From Serinus canaria (Eukaryota; Chordata; Aves; Passeriformes; Fringillidae), in assembly GCF_022539315.1 (NCBI RefSeq), contig NC_066316.1, positions 99,876,179-99,940,178 on the forward strand: a stretch of 64,000 nucleotides of DNA, in the 5' to 3' direction. Below are positions 36,701 to 49,985 of the stretch, in pieces (positions within the stretch are counted from its first letter, which is position 1; each line of letters begins with the position of its first letter). The position numbers and the translations under genes were made by a program. The notes below the pieces were generated by a model, which had not been told where the DNA came from, ran no database searches, and worked only from the letters and a program-made list of their open reading frames with translations.

Positions 36701-38700
36701 TAATTGATTATATATAATTAAAACAGATATCAATTTAAAATTCTTTGTATATTGGACATATGGATTATTGCACAGATTACTGTTAGAATAATTCCTGATC
36801 AATCTGGGTTTATTTATGGTTCACAGATATTCAATCCTCATCTAGTTGAGAATGCAGCATAATTAGTAAAAGGGCATGAACTTTTTAGCCACAAGGCAAG
36901 ATTCAACCCAAAATCTAGAACAATATTCACATGAGGTTTTAAGTTTTTTAGTGTAGCTCCTGATGATAATGGGTGTAACATTCAATCAGTTCATCTGTCT
37001 TACTTCACCCTCATGCTTTTTAGTTTATTTTTTACATCAATCATTAAACAATTATCTGGGAAAGCTGGCTTTAATTGAAGATTAAATGAAGTAAGAAAAG
37101 CTGAAATCAAAACTGACCTGGACAAAATATGGCAGTTCTTTTTGTAAAAAGATCAGCACTTCATTTTGGTATTTTCTAGGTCTGTTTTTTCCTGCTCTTT
37201 TCTTTCTCTATGTATTTTTCTTCCTCATCATCCTTTCTAAAGAAGATAAAATGTAAGGATGAAAAAAGTGTGACCAGGGATTTAAGAGAATACAAATTTG
37301 CTGTTTATTTTTCTGGAAAGGAAAAGATTGATACATTTATTGACTTTTTAGAGCAGCAGTCTGTCTAGGTTTTTTTGCATTAAGAAATAAAGAAATCACC
37401 CCCAGTTGGTGTGTCTGATAGTCGAGTGACTGGAAGAGTTTAGAATTGTAAAGATGACCAGGTGGCTGGTGGGGCTGAGCTGCTGGTTGAATCTAACCCA
37501 CACCAGCAGGAAAAAGAATCTTTTGAATTTTGTACGACATTGAGAGACATAGTAAACCTTTTTTTCTTCTCAAGAGACTTTGTGTGTGAGGTCCATTTTG
37601 GGAAATATACTCATCTACGTAGATGTTGTCTGCATTTGAGCTTGTCACCCTAAATTTCATGACAATCAATGAAGAGAAATAGACATATTGAGAGCAATCA
37701 TGTACTAACCACACCTATTATTTGTTCTTGACCAGAAAAAGAACTTGAAGGGATTAGTTCAAGTGTAGATGTCTACATTTAATCAGACAGTTTGCACCCT
37801 GACCATGTACAGTGGTAAATTGAAGCACCAAATGGGTGTACATCATTTGCTGTGTGATTAGAAAAAGAAATACTGAATGTTGAATAGAAGAAAGAAGAAG
37901 GGACAGAGAGAAGTAAACATGTTTGACTGAATATAGACCTACAAAGGAGAGAGTATGCTGATCATAGGATAGGTTATATTATGTGCTGGAATTGTATTTA
38001 AGGAGATTTTGTGAGGAACACAGTCCTGGATAATCTAGTTTATAATTATACACTTAAAAATTTGATAAATTAGATAGTATGTCACAGATGTCTGGGATAT
38101 GCTTTTAAATTATTTCTTTCTAATCTAAACCTACAACAAGGAAATTTGAAAGGAAAACTCTGAGAGAAAAATCCAATTGAATTTAGTTTTTGACAGCTTC
38201 AGAAGGTAAGAGTCTTGCTGGAATTATCAGTGAAATTGAAATGAAGCTATCCTCAGCAAAACATAAGAAATGCAGCACAACCATCATGCATTTGAATATA
38301 GATTTGCAGCTCCAAAAATATTGAGTTTTAGCTTCCTGACTTGAAACACTGTGTTAGGTGCCAAAGGAAGCACTTGACCTAGTACAATAGATCCCATTCC
38401 CATAACAGATAGAGAGAGGTAGGTGATTCCTAAGGGATGTCCTACCTGGCTCAGTTTTAGCACCTAGGATGTAACCTGCCTTAAGTGTTTATGGACATTC
38501 AAGGACTAGGCATTAGCCTAAGCCAATAATCTAGGCCAGGTTACAGACATTGGAGAGAAAGCTTCTCTCAGGGCACAACTAAACAGGCACAGATGACATT
38601 TAGTGTGTGGGTGCTGCTTCCCTGCCTTGGCTGCAGATGGACCCTGACTCATCTGAGTCTCCCCACTGCTGAATAGGTGAGATATTCCAGCCTTGAAGCA
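33771..38700. other. AT-rich unique sequence, no gene seen
   Basis: About 4.9 kb with no recognised gene or interspersed repeat. Contains a 17-A run at 34056-34072. The minus frame at 36233-36607 (124 codons) has AT-driven composition (Ser, Leu, Phe, Ile) and no identifiable domain. Confidence 0.5.
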
Positions 38701-39826
38701 TCACAGAGTCATAGAATAGCTTGGGTTGGGTTGGGATTTTAAAGATTATTAGGCAGGGATGTTACCAGCTACACACAGTTGCTAAAAGCCTTGTCTAGCC
38801 TGGCCTTGAGCAGTTCATCCATAACTTCTCTGGGTGACTTGTGCCAGTGACGCTGCATCATCACAATAAAGAATTTCTTCCTAATATCTAACCCATCTCT
38901 CTCTGCTCTTTATACCTGCCTGTGTAAAAGTGTTGTTTTCCCTCTTTTTGGTAAGTCCCCTTTAAGCACTGGAAGTCCATAATGATGTTACCCTGAGCCT
39001 TCTCTAGGCTGAACAACTCCAACTCTCTGCCTGTCTTCACAGGAGAGGCACTCCAGTCCCCTGATTAACTTTGTGGCCTTTCTCTGAACTTGCTCCAACT
39101 GATCCATGTATTTCTTGTGCTGAGGACCCCAGAGCTGGATGTGGCAGTGCAGGTGGGGTCTCACCAGAGCAGAGCAGAGGAGCAGAATCCTCTCCCTCAG
39201 TCTGCTGGCCATGCTGCTTTGGATTCATCCCAGGACACTGTTGGTTCTCTGGGTAGCAGACACACACACTTGGCTAATGTCCACCTGTTCACCAGCCAGA
39301 ACACCCAAGTTCTTCCTCACAGGGCTGTTTTCAATGACTTTTTTTCCCAGTGTGTATTCATGCTTGGGTTGGGACCCACGCCTGGACCCAGCTGCCAGAA
39401 CTTGCACTTGGACTTGTTAAACACAGTGAGTTTCTTGTAGGCCCACATCTCAAGTTTGTCCAGGTCCCTTGGGACCTCATAACTTCTTTCTGTTGTTTCC
39501 ACTTCACCACACAGCTTTGTGTCATCTGCAAACTTGCCCAGGGCCCACTCAATCTCACTGTTTTTGTCATTGATAAAGAATGACATAACAGAACACCACT
39601 CTCAAGAGAGAGCCTTGAGGGAAACCGATTGACACAGACCTCACCCTGGACATGGAGACAGTGACCACAACTCTCTTGCTGTGCTCACCCAGACAACTCC
39701 TTATACATCTGTTCCACCTTTCACATCCATGTCTCTCCAGGCAGGAGATAAGAATGCCTTGTTGGACCATGTTGAAGGCCTCATAGAAGTCTAGGTAGAT
39801 AGAGATGTTGGCAGATATATTCTTCT
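38701..39826 (-). mobile_element. CR1 LINE, 5'-truncated, about 1.1 kb, FADD box retained
   Basis: The left end (TCACAGAGTCATAGAATAGC) is the inverted tail. In minus sense the element carries ORF2 fragments: a G-F-P-Q-G-S motif equivalent to the RT GVPQGS box (within 39567-39770), the catalytic F-A-D-D-T-K box at 39521-39532, and a C-terminal block with ALVRPHL and QVQRKATKLIRG in another frame (38988-39212). The catalytic motif is intact, but these pieces lie in different frames separated by breaks, so no enzyme can be made. Plus frames at 39090-39440 and 39139-39420 are shadows. Confidence 0.93.
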
Positions 39827-40554
39827 AATGAGCTTCAAAGGTAGCTTTCTTCATTGACTGTTTTTGGGTTTATATATTTATTTTAAAGAATACTTTCTTG
39901 AAGTGTCTGAGATTTCATCCCAAAAGCATCCATTTGCATTTAGCAGAATAGATTCTCTTTATCTTTGTTTTGTTGGTGGTTTTTTATTCATCTGTTTTAA
40001 TTATCATTTGTTTTATCAGCCAACACCAGTAATATTTATATACAAGAGGTACAGATGAGTTTTCAAACAAGGTCTGTCTCTCACAGATGTATTCATGGCA
40101 AGAGTCAAATTGAATAACTGATACCAGCTGGCTCTTTATTCCGTCCTATATTTTGATGTTGGATTATTTTTTTAGGCTTCAGGCTTGAGGGTCTTTATTG
40201 TAGGAAATTATTTCAACAGTGTGTGGCTTGCATTGCTTGCATAATAGTACATTCTTTTGTGGAAGCTGTGTGATACATTTTAAGAGTTAAAGTTTTTGAT
40301 GAGGATGTGATTCAATTGATATATATGCACTTATATAACAGATCATAAAATACAGAAACTAAGTTGAATTATTTTTATAAATTAGAATTAATACAAATTA
40401 GGAGAATCTATTTCATTTTTTAAAATTTCTTCTGTAGAAATTGGTAGCTATTAATGAAGCTTATACTGCTACCTGTCCTCCCAGTAAAGAGTTCAGTAGA
40501 GTTATGGATCAGTTTCAGATATCTGCTTTTCCTTTTTTCCTCAGTAACTGAGAG
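39827..40554. other. AT-rich unique sequence, no gene seen
   Basis: Strongly AT-rich spacer between two CR1 copies. No gene or repeat recognised. Confidence 0.55.
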
Positions 40555-41135
40555 ATCATAGATTCATAGAATGGCATGGATTGAAAGGGACCTTAAAGAT
40601 CAGCTACTTCCAATCCCACTGACATGAGCAGGGACACCTTTCATTGGACAGATGTATCAATGCCCCATCCAGCCTGGCTACAAACACTAACAGGGATGGG
40701 GCATGCACAACTTCCCTGGGTTACCTGTTCCACTGTCTCAATGCCTGCACTGTGGAGAATTTCTTCTGAATATCTACTCTAAACCTACTCCCTTCCAGTT
40801 TAAATTAAAGCCACTGCTACTTGTTCTTCACTGTATGTCCCTGTAAACAGTCTTCATGTTTCTTGTGGGCTCCCTCCAAGTACTGGCAGGCTGCAATTTG
40901 GTCACCCCAAAGCTTTCACTTTTCCAGACTGAACAATACCAATTCTCTTAGCATTTCCTCATAGGAGAGGTGTTCCATCCCTAACCACCTTGGTGGTCTG
41001 CTCTGGACTCCTTCTAACAATCCATATCCTTCCTGTGCTCTGCCTTCCCCTGGGCTGGGTGCAGCACTCCAGGTGGGGTCCCACCAGAGCAGAGGGGCAG
41101 AATCACCTTCTTGAACCTGCTGACCATGGATGCTG
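40555..41135 (-). mobile_element. CR1 LINE 3' fragment, about 580 bp
   Basis: Inverted tail (TCATAGATTCATAGAATGG), then GGGACCTTAAAGATCAGC, GGGATGGGGCATGCACAACT, CTCATAGGAGAGGTGTTCC and CTCCAGGTGGGGTCCCACC. Ends at the block equivalent to the ORF2 C-terminus. Same broad CR1 group as 11790 and 21722. No usable coding sequence. Confidence 0.92.
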
Positions 41136-43785
41136 GAAAAAACCTGTTGCTTAATTGGAGTGTCACTTATAATGTTAGAAAGTTAACTCAAAATTCAGCT
41201 AAGCTACTCATACCAAAACCAGAATCCCTAGTTCTTTCTCAGCACCTAAACATAGATAATATGGTGAGGCAGTGACATCTTAAAAGGAGAGAAGCAATCA
41301 AGCAAACTTGTATCATTAGTGTCTAGAAGTGATTAGCCAGGAAGGGCTGAAACTATCCCAGAGCATTCTTGAAGAAGGTTGTTAGATCACTGGCAGCATT
41401 CATGATAAAAACAGATGCATGATGGAAACTTTGGAGACAATTGATATATTCATACATAGTATTTGTTCCTTGACTGTGTGTTTGGTCTTAGTATGAGCCC
41501 TGTCTGTATTTTCACTAAATCTCGTTATGAAATTTTTGTACTCTTCTGCACTCATATTTTGTAACAGAAGCCAGACTTCAGGGCTGGCAGAACCACAGAA
41601 TAATAAAATGACAAAAACACCCAAATACATTGAATATTAATCTCATAAGTATTAAAGTAAACTCACATTGACAGAACCCACCTTCTTGAATCGAAAATCA
41701 GAAGCAGGTGTCTGTGAATGTCATTTAATGAATAATATAATAAATGTTGTATACTTTACATACTGACATTCAAAATTGCTCATAAACGTTGCAGTTAGCA
41801 GGTGATAAAGCAATGAGTAAAATCAACTCCAGTTTCACCCCAAGAAGCAATGTAATTTACATTTATGGGATATTATCTGTATGCATTATTTATAGAGGTT
41901 TTTCAAATGCTACTGGTTGTCTTATTACTTTTAGAGACTATTATTCTGCTTATAAAGAGGATTACCTCAGAAGAGCTGTTCACAGCTGGCTTGGTCGCCT
42001 TTGCAAACAAAGTTTTCATTCAGTCCTGGCCAAATCAGCCAGGAGGTGAAACTCTTGTCAGGGAAGTTCAAGCAGGCTCTGTCAGGGCTGGCAACTGCAT
42101 GTGGAAGCCTGGCCAAGTGGAGAGTGCCTCTCTCTGCTGAGGTCAAATGCATCCTGACTGACCACCCCATGGCCTGCAGATGTGTGAGCTTTACCTGGCT
42201 GCACCTGAAGCAGTTTAAATTTCCCTCTAATTGCCAGGTGGAGTAGTTGTATGACATTAATTTATCTCTGGAGCCATCCTCTGTCAGTCTTTGGGATAGT
42301 AACTAGTTCAGAGGGGGAAATGACCCAAAAGCGAATATATAGTTCATTGCACTAAAGAAGAACGTGGCATGTGTGAGCAAAGGGATTTGCTAAAAAATGG
42401 TGGAAGTTATGCTCTGATATGTCTGTGTTGGAGTGCTTAGTGTCCCACTCACTCTTCTGAACTGAGTACTCCATTCTGGCTATTATTCCCACTATCTTGT
42501 ATGTTCTCCCTTTATTTCTTTTCACTTTCTTGTTTTTTGTATGGGGAAACTTTTGCCAATGAGGGAAGAACTAATATCAGATTATCTAGATCCACCTCAC
42601 TGCACAGTGAGGCTCTGCCCCTCTTGCCAATTCTTTCAGCAGAGCTGAACATGGTTACAGCACTTACTGCCTGCAGCACTGACATTGAGGAGGGTAGGAG
42701 GCTCATACCAGGTATTCCCTACATACCTTCTCACATCCTTTCTTATTCTTCTTCCTGCTCCTTTCAAAAGGAGTCGAACTTCCCTGTAGATTGTCACCTT
42801 TCATGCAAACTCTGTAAAGTGTTACTGTGTATAGGTGTACAAAATACAGGTAATAGTTTCTTCATATTATAACCTCGCTTACTCAAAAACTCTTTGCATA
42901 AATTCTACCTAAATTACCTCAAACTTTAAGACTATGACTACTGAAGCGTTTGCAGTGAAATTTTCTGAAAACTGGGCAGTGTTAGCATTTCAAGGGCACT
43001 AAAAACTGTCTGCATGGTATCTGTTTGATTTTATTAATAAACAAGAGGACTTTAAGAGAGTGAATAGTTAACACAGAAACTAAAACAAGAATTCCACAGA
43101 CAGACAAGGATGCTAACTATAAACTGTGGAAGAAACTGTGGCTTTGGGGCTTTCTGGCATTACTGATTTTCATTTCCAGCTTTGGTATTACCAGTTGATA
43201 TTGTTTCATTAACAATAAAAGTTAAAAATTTTGCATATCATTTCCCTAGGCTGTGTGTTTGGAAGAGAAGAGCAATAACCCAGAAAATATGTCTTGCCCA
43301 GGTTTTATAAATTCCTTCCTCTAAAGGTAATTGACTTGTAAATTCCATTGTTTAGAGTTTACAGTTATACAAACTTAGAACGTACTGCAAACCTCAGACT
43401 GATGGTAGCACAAAGTGGAAGCATGTAATCCAAGTGACACAGCAGCATGAGAGTATAATTCATCTAATAAAATGTTTTTGTTCTTCATTTCCTGTGCTTC
43501 CACATGCACCTCTAGCATCACAAAACATGACATTATTAAATTCTTTCTCTGTTATGTCCTATGCTCAGGATATATCTTCTTTGTGCTTAAAGCAAATGCT
43601 ATTCACGAGTCATCTTTGTCCTTCAGAATTCAGTCTTAGTAACTTCCTACATATATGACAAAAGCAGAGGTAAATTGCAAAAAAATGGTAAAATTATTTT
43701 GGTGCATTGCTAAGTAAGGATGGGAGGAATCTGTGGGTACTACACTGCTGTTTAAATCCAAATTTGGTTTAAATCTTTTGATGGA
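41136..43785. other. Unique sequence with a moderately GC-rich patch, no gene seen
   Basis: The patch at about 41960-42250 is less AT-rich than its surroundings and is open in several frames on both strands (81-96 codons), so no single frame is favoured. I see no domain, no signal peptide and no convincing splice pair. The 123-codon frame at 42501-42872 is also unrecognised. Confidence 0.5.
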
Positions 43786-44830
43786 TGTATTGGGGTTGCA
43801 TGGCCAGGTTTTGATTGTGGGAGGCTGCAGGGGTGGCTTGTGTGAGAAGTTGCCAGAAGCTTCCCCCATGTCCAGCAGAACAAATGCCAGATACCTCCAA
43901 GCTGGACCTGCCACCAGCTGAGGCTGGACCAATCAGAAATGATGGCAACACCTTCATGACAACATGACTAACAAAAAGGAAAAAAAAAAAAAATTATTGG
44001 GCAGATGTAATTGTGGCCAAAGAAGAGGGTGAGAAAATGTGCAAGGAACACCCTGCAGATACCCAGGTCAGTGCAGAAGGAGGGGCAGGAAGCGTTCCAT
44101 GTGCTGGAGCAGAGACCACCTGCAACCTGTGGTGCAGCCCGTGGTGAGGCAGCTGCACCTGTGCAGCCCATGGAGGAGAGCCAGGATGGAGCAGGTGAAT
44201 GTCTGAGAGGAGGCTGTGACCCTGTGGGAGGCCTGTGCTGGAGCAGGCTCTGGGCAGGGACCTGCAGACCTGTGGAGAAAGGAGCCCATGCTGGACCAGG
44301 TTTTCCAGTAGGACTTGTGACCCTGTGGGGGTCTGTATGATGTGGGAGAGTGAGCCATGATGTAGCAGTTTGTGGAGAACTCTTGCTGTGGGATAGACTC
44401 ACACTGGAGAAGTTCGTGGAGAACTGTCTCCTCTGGGAGGGTCACAACACCGGGGCAGGACAAGGACTCCTTCCCCTGAGCAGGGGCAGGAACATCTTGT
44501 TATGAAATGACCAAAACCTCCATTCCTCTCTCCCCTCATCACACAGGGGTGGGCAGTAGAACTAGGAAGGAGGAAGGGGTGGGGGGAAGGTGGTTTTAAG
44601 ATATCATTTTACTTCTTGTTACCCTGCTCTGATTTTGTTAGTAACATATTCAATTACTACCTCTAACTTGAGTCTATTTTGCCTGTGATAGTTTTCAGAG
44701 AGTGATCCCTCCTGGTCCCTATCTCAACTCATGAGCCCTTCGTTTTATTTTCTCTCCCTGTCCAGCTATGAAGGGGAATAATAGAGAGGCTTTTGTGGGT
44801 TCCTGGCATCCAGCCAGGGTCTACTCACAA
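43786..44830 (+). mobile_element. Solo ERV LTR (family B), opposite orientation to the 32770 copy
   Basis: Starts TGTATTGGGGTTGCATGGCC and shows a CCAAT box (GGACCAATCAG near 43926-43936), an A-rich stretch, then GTGCTGGAGCAGAG-type repeats. It ends with TCTCTCCCTGTCCAGC and CCAGCCAGGGTCTACTCACA. The order of the CCAAT box near the left end and the repeats after it supports plus as the sense strand. No internal retroviral sequence is present. Frames of 109-144 codons inside it on both strands are by-products of the C/G-rich repeats. The right end is approximate and no target duplication could be fixed. Confidence 0.85.
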
Positions 44831-47800
44831 CTGTTCCTTTTGTGCTCTAGTGCCAATAATGATGATTTTTAAATTTTACTGGGGGTCTTTTTTCTGGTAC
44901 AACTGGTTGGTTCATTGTAGAATGGCTGCTTCCTTCAACACACATACAATTTACAATTCCAAACTTTTCTATGTATAACAGCAAGAACATGGCATTTATC
45001 CAGACAGAGTGCTCTGCCACTGCTTCTTCCTGCCTTTCTTCTGCAAATTTGAACACACCTGCTCATGTGATTTGACATTTTGTTTCTGTGAGATTTTGTA
45101 CCTTCTGTGACATATTTCCTTCAATGTAAATTTTAACTGAGTTTGTACCAACTGTCAGACAATAAGTTTTGCCACTAAATCAAGTTTAGCTCTGAAGTTT
45201 ATTGGTTTTGCCTTGGTTTGGGGAAGAATGTATCCCACATAAAATCATTTTATCAATGATTTTATATGGGATGAAAGCTGCAGCCAATAAAAAAAGCATG
45301 TGTGTAAATAACTTCACCATCCAGTTGAAGCTGAAGTTCAACTTGAACTTAGAGTACTTTGTTGGCTGACAATGATGAAGTTAAAACCCCTGAGCAATAC
45401 AGCTTAACAACTGAGTTACAAATCCACACATCATTAGTTTCTTATTAATCTTGTGTTTCCTAATGAAGTGACTTTTGAGAATGGCATGAGGTCACAAGTA
45501 ACATTTAAAATCTATTACTTAATAACACAAACAATTTGCCTAAATGGCAGAGTTAAGATTAGGTTAGCATGCAGTTTATCCTTGGTGGCCCTTTGCATTT
45601 GACCCTTTAATGATATTTTAAATACTACTGTTCTATGTGAGGCAATATTACAGTAAATTTAATATATTTTTTGGAAAAAAAATCTCTATTATGTACCTTA
45701 GTATTCACTTATCAAGATTTTTTAGTCTGTTCACAGTTAAAAAAAGGAATACAAATTTAGTTTAATCATCACAGTGGTCCTAATATTTCCCCAGCATAGT
45801 TAAAATAGATGTATTTTCTCCTAAAAAAATTGCATATCATTTTTCATGAAGGATCTTAAACTCAGAAATTACTTTGGGGAGCAACTCCTAAACTGAATGA
45901 AGATATGATTTTCCTAGAATGACTTTGGGGTGATATATGGTCTGCTTAAAATTCACAATCTGTTACCTTCATAAATGAACTAAATTTCCAAATGATGTGT
46001 TTATACATATTAGTGGAACTTCTCATATAGTTGGATGAGAATCTTTGAAGGTTGTTTGGGTTTTTTGTTTGTTTTGTTTTGCTTTTCTTCTCCAGTTAAA
46101 TAAATGTTTAATTTGTACCTGGCATGCCTGTTTAGAAGACCACTAATCTGGAGGTCAAGGAACAATAAAAGCAAAGACTTCCTTTCTTATCTCTCCTAAG
46201 ACAATGTAGAAGCTCCTCCATAATGACTCTGTCGACATTTACTGTTCACAGTTCGTGCATTTCTCATAATCTCCCAAAAAAATGTCAGCATGTTCTCTAA
46301 TGGGAAACCACTTCAGCCTGCACTGTCTGTGGCCCTGTGCTATTTCTCAGTACCAGGCCACTGGGCTTGATAAAAAGGCCAACCTCATTCCTCTTCTGAG
46401 TAAGAGCAGATAAGGGTGAGGAGGCAGAGCAGCCTGTGTGTGCTGCTGGAGCTGCTCTGTTCGAGTCTCTCACCTCCCTGAGCTCCTTCCCTTGGCACAT
46501 AACCACAATGAGAGGGAAGCAACATTTCTTCAGAACTGCAAAGCACAGGAGGCATAATTTGATGTTTCCTAGGAAAATGCAGGTAGATCCCCTGGAGTTC
46601 TGTGATTTTCATTATGATCAAAGCAAATGTTTGCAGAATTGATCAAATGTTTGCAAAGCAGTTTATCATTGATTTCATGAGTAAATTTGGCTGCTTTATT
46701 AAACTGAAATTTGTGTGTTTAATGTAAGCAACATATTGTTCTTCTGACACCATGGGCAGGCATTAATATCTACATGCTATTTTACATCTATTTTAGAGCT
46801 TCTGCCCTCCCTTGTGCCATTGCTAATATTCATAGTCTTTTATTAACTTTTCCTGCCTGCATTGGTGTACATAGAAAAGATGTGATTGACCGTCAGATAA
46901 GATGCATTTGTTTATGTGATAATGACATTTATGTCTTTTTAAAGTTCTTTCTATTTGTGAAAGAGTCAGGTTTTACATATTCCTCTCACATTTCAAGGGA
47001 GCTAAAGCCAAAATTCTCACCATCCTCCTCCAGAAATAAAAATGTTTTGTAGCAATTTCTGTAGCTGCAATAGATAGTGAACTGACTCAATGGAAAAAGC
47101 CACTAGAGATCAGCAGTGCACACAACTCTAACAAAATACAGGCTGTTTAACTAAGGACATTGTCTCTTCTCATTGTGACTTTTTTCTCTACTTACTGACC
47201 CCAATCCTACTAGAAACCTGTAACTTTATTTACATGCTCATGAACAATGGCATGAAAATTTTCCTATTCAAAAAATCTAATGCCTGGTCTGTATATGATA
47301 ATAAGTACTGTGAGAAAAGCTGGTATTTAATTTAAAAACAAATCATATTAAACACTGGTAAAATTATGATATGCCAATATAGAGAAGAAAAAACTGACCC
47401 CTTTTTCTCAGAGCAGGTCCAATGACTATTTGCAAAGACTGTGCTCTGTGACTTCACCTTGATGAACACGTTATTTTGTACCCTCTTGGACTACCCTGGA
47501 AAATGCAAACTGAGCTTTAAATATGGGAGTTGGGTCACTAAACTTTATTGATTAATGCCTCTCTCACTACTCAAAGTTTTATTTAAATCTAACAGTCAAA
47601 ATTTCTTATGCCTGCATGCTTGACATTTATGCTTTTGTTCTGTAGAAATTCCACCCTACAAAGATATTCTAGGCAGAAAGTGATTTTTCTGGGGATTGGC
47701 AATTAAGAGGGATTATTTTTTACATCAGTTTGGTCGATTTGAGGACTGTAGGTAATTTGGTCCATAATCATAACTCATATTCAGTCAATCTATAGAAATA

Positions 47801-49388
47801 TCCCCATTTTAACTTAACCAGGAAGTATGCTGTGCAAACATAGCGTAGTGAGAATCAAAAGGCTCAAATGTGACCTTAAATATACAGAGGGTGCAAGACC
47901 TCCTAAAATGAGTAAGGTTCTTCAGTTTCCATGCAGCAGATGATGTAGAGATCTGTTTTACCTCGTGTTAATTACAAAAGAAACTTAGGACTTAGGTACA
48001 AATTTAGTGAAATGAATCCCACTGTGAGTCCCTGATGCTGGGGAAAAGGAGAAGGAGAGGAAACAGGAGTTCCAGTACTACCCAAATAACATATAAAATG
48101 ATGCTTATTGTTAACATTTTTAACACTGTTGATGATAAGAAGAAAAATAATAAAAATATGAGCATTCCTAGTGTTGATAAGTTCCTAATTAGATGTTTAC
48201 TTACACATGTGCTTTCACATTTATGTTGCAGTGAAACATTCATGTGCTTAAATAGGAGCTCGTGGATATGCTGACCTAAACCACAAAATGTTTCTGCAAT
48301 ATTCCACAGCACCCTTAAGAGATTCTGTCTTCTTTCATAAGGATATTTAATGTAATGCAAAGTATATATAGTACTGTGTGTAGGTGAATGTACATTTCCT
48401 GCTGAAAGCTGACAGGAAATCTTCTGGACGTGGCATGAGGTCTGACCAAGGATGAGCACTGTGTAAGATCTATGAAAGGCAACTTTGGAAATTAAAGAAA
48501 AAAAGTTAAAAACTCCACAAATTTAGTCATCTGAAATCACCATTTCAAGGTTAATGCAGCGTGAAACAGGGTATAGCACAGCTAGTTATGAAATGTAAGC
48601 ATTAAAAACCCCCATGTCCCTTCCCCTCCTCCATCTCAGATTAATCTAACTTTAAAGGCAAACCACCATGGTCTCTCTTCACTCATGCAAATATTCAGCT
48701 GAGTGAAAGCTAAGTGGTATTTCTTGACAGGTATCCTCAGGGAATTTTGAGCTGCACAAAATGAGTAAAACCACATTAACTGTAGAATACAGAGTAATGA
48801 GACACAAAAAGTCATCAAACAATGGCTAGGAAAAAACCCAGCATCTAGTGTATTTATTTTTAATGTACCTGGACAATAAATATTTTGTTCAGTATATAAT
48901 CTTGATTCAAAGCCTATATTTAGTGAACTATCCAATGAATTAGACTTAAGTTTGAACTTAAACTATCAAAATTATATATTAGAACTTCTTGATTCAGATA
49001 CACATCTTTAAAAGTATCTGTAAATGTGTTTTCACCACTCCTCTTTTTATGTCCCAATGGACTTGTGTATGTTGACAGTCAAACCATAATCTCTCTGCTT
49101 TCTAAATTGAAATGTCATTTTTAGTTATTATCTCTATTTTTAGAAACTCAGAAACATCATTTTAGCGGATTTTCAGTGTAAGGCTTGGTTTAAGCTGACC
49201 ATGATGTTGAAAATGTCTCTTGTCCTGTCCTTTCCATCATCAGATTGCAGTTTCCTGGGTGGCTTACTGAAGAAAAAGCAGCATGTGGCTACAGCTTCAA
49301 GTGATTTATTTTAAGACAAAAAAGCACACTATGGTCTAGGAAGTCTCCAGAAGATAGGAATGCAATGATCTTGTAAGGCAAAAATACA
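44831..49388. other. AT-rich unique sequence, no gene seen
   Basis: About 4.6 kb. A minus frame of 151 codons at 48004-48459 has a hydrophobic C-terminal half but no recognisable family and AT-driven composition. A short hairpin at 45233-45271 is listed separately. No interspersed repeat was recognised. Confidence 0.5.
45233..45271. repeat. 39-bp hairpin (17-bp arms, 5-nt loop)
   Basis: TCCCACATAAAATCATT and AATGATTTTATATGGGA are inverted copies with one difference, a transition that still allows a G-U pair in one transcript. The loop is TTATC. It is too short for a typical microRNA precursor; its role, if any, is unknown. Confidence 0.9.
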
Positions 49389-49696
49389 GCTCCTCCCGAG
49401 GGGGAGAAGAAGGGCAGACTCTGATCTCTTCTCTGCAGTGACAGTGACACGACCTGAGGGAATGGCCTGAAGTTGTGTCAGGAAAGGTTGGGTCGGATAT
49501 TGTTCACCCAGAGGGCAGTCAGACATCAGAACAGTTTTCCCAGGGAATGGTCACAGAACCAGCCAGAGTCCAAAAAGCATTTGGACAATGTTCTCAGGTA
49601 GGTGCTGTGGCTCCTGGGGTGTCCTGTGCAGGGCCAGGAGTTGGATTTGATGCTCCTTGTGGGTCCTTTCCAACTCAGCTTATTGTGCATTTCTGT
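49389..49696 (+). mobile_element. CR1 LINE 3' fragment, about 300 bp
   Basis: Sense-strand CR1 landmarks: GGGCAGACTCTGATCTCTTC, GAGGGAATGGCCTGAAG, AAAAAGCATTTGGACAATG, GGGGTGTCCTGTGCAGGGCC and the terminal TGGGTCCTTTCCAACTCAGC before a decayed tail (TTATTGTGCATTTCTG). Plus orientation, unlike most copies in the window. The plus frame at 49475-49738 is derived from it and is not a gene. Confidence 0.92.
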
Positions 49697-49842
49697 AAAA
49701 AATGGAATTTTATGGATGCTCTTGAATATTTACATTGAATTTTTCAGATCCCTTTTTATTTTCAGAACCAATTTAATTTGACACTCACAAACATAATAAA
49801 CTCCTAGCTGGTATAGTTTTAACCACACACATAAAAGCCAGT

Positions 49843-49985
49843 TAAAAAAACAACCAAACAGAAAGCCCCAAACCCAAAACCAAGCACAAAGCCTCTCCTT
49901 CACCCTTAGAAACACTCAGAACCTAACAAAAAAAAAAAAACCCACCAAAAACCAAAATACAAACAAAAAAAAAACCACCCACCAA
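49843..49985. repeat. A/C-rich low-complexity tract
   Basis: Mostly A with runs of C, interrupted by a short mixed segment; includes a 12-A run near 49929. Similar in style to the tracts at 19585 and 56797. Confidence 0.85.

Noticed and set aside
41967..42257. GC-richer patch open in several frames
   Set aside because: Overlapping frames on both strands are open for similar lengths, so there is no frame preference and no recognisable product.
48004..48459. 151-codon minus-strand frame with a hydrophobic C-terminal half
   Set aside because: No recognisable family, composition follows the AT-rich DNA, and the opposite strand is also open for 79 codons over the same region. Hydrophobic runs are expected from translated T-rich sequence.
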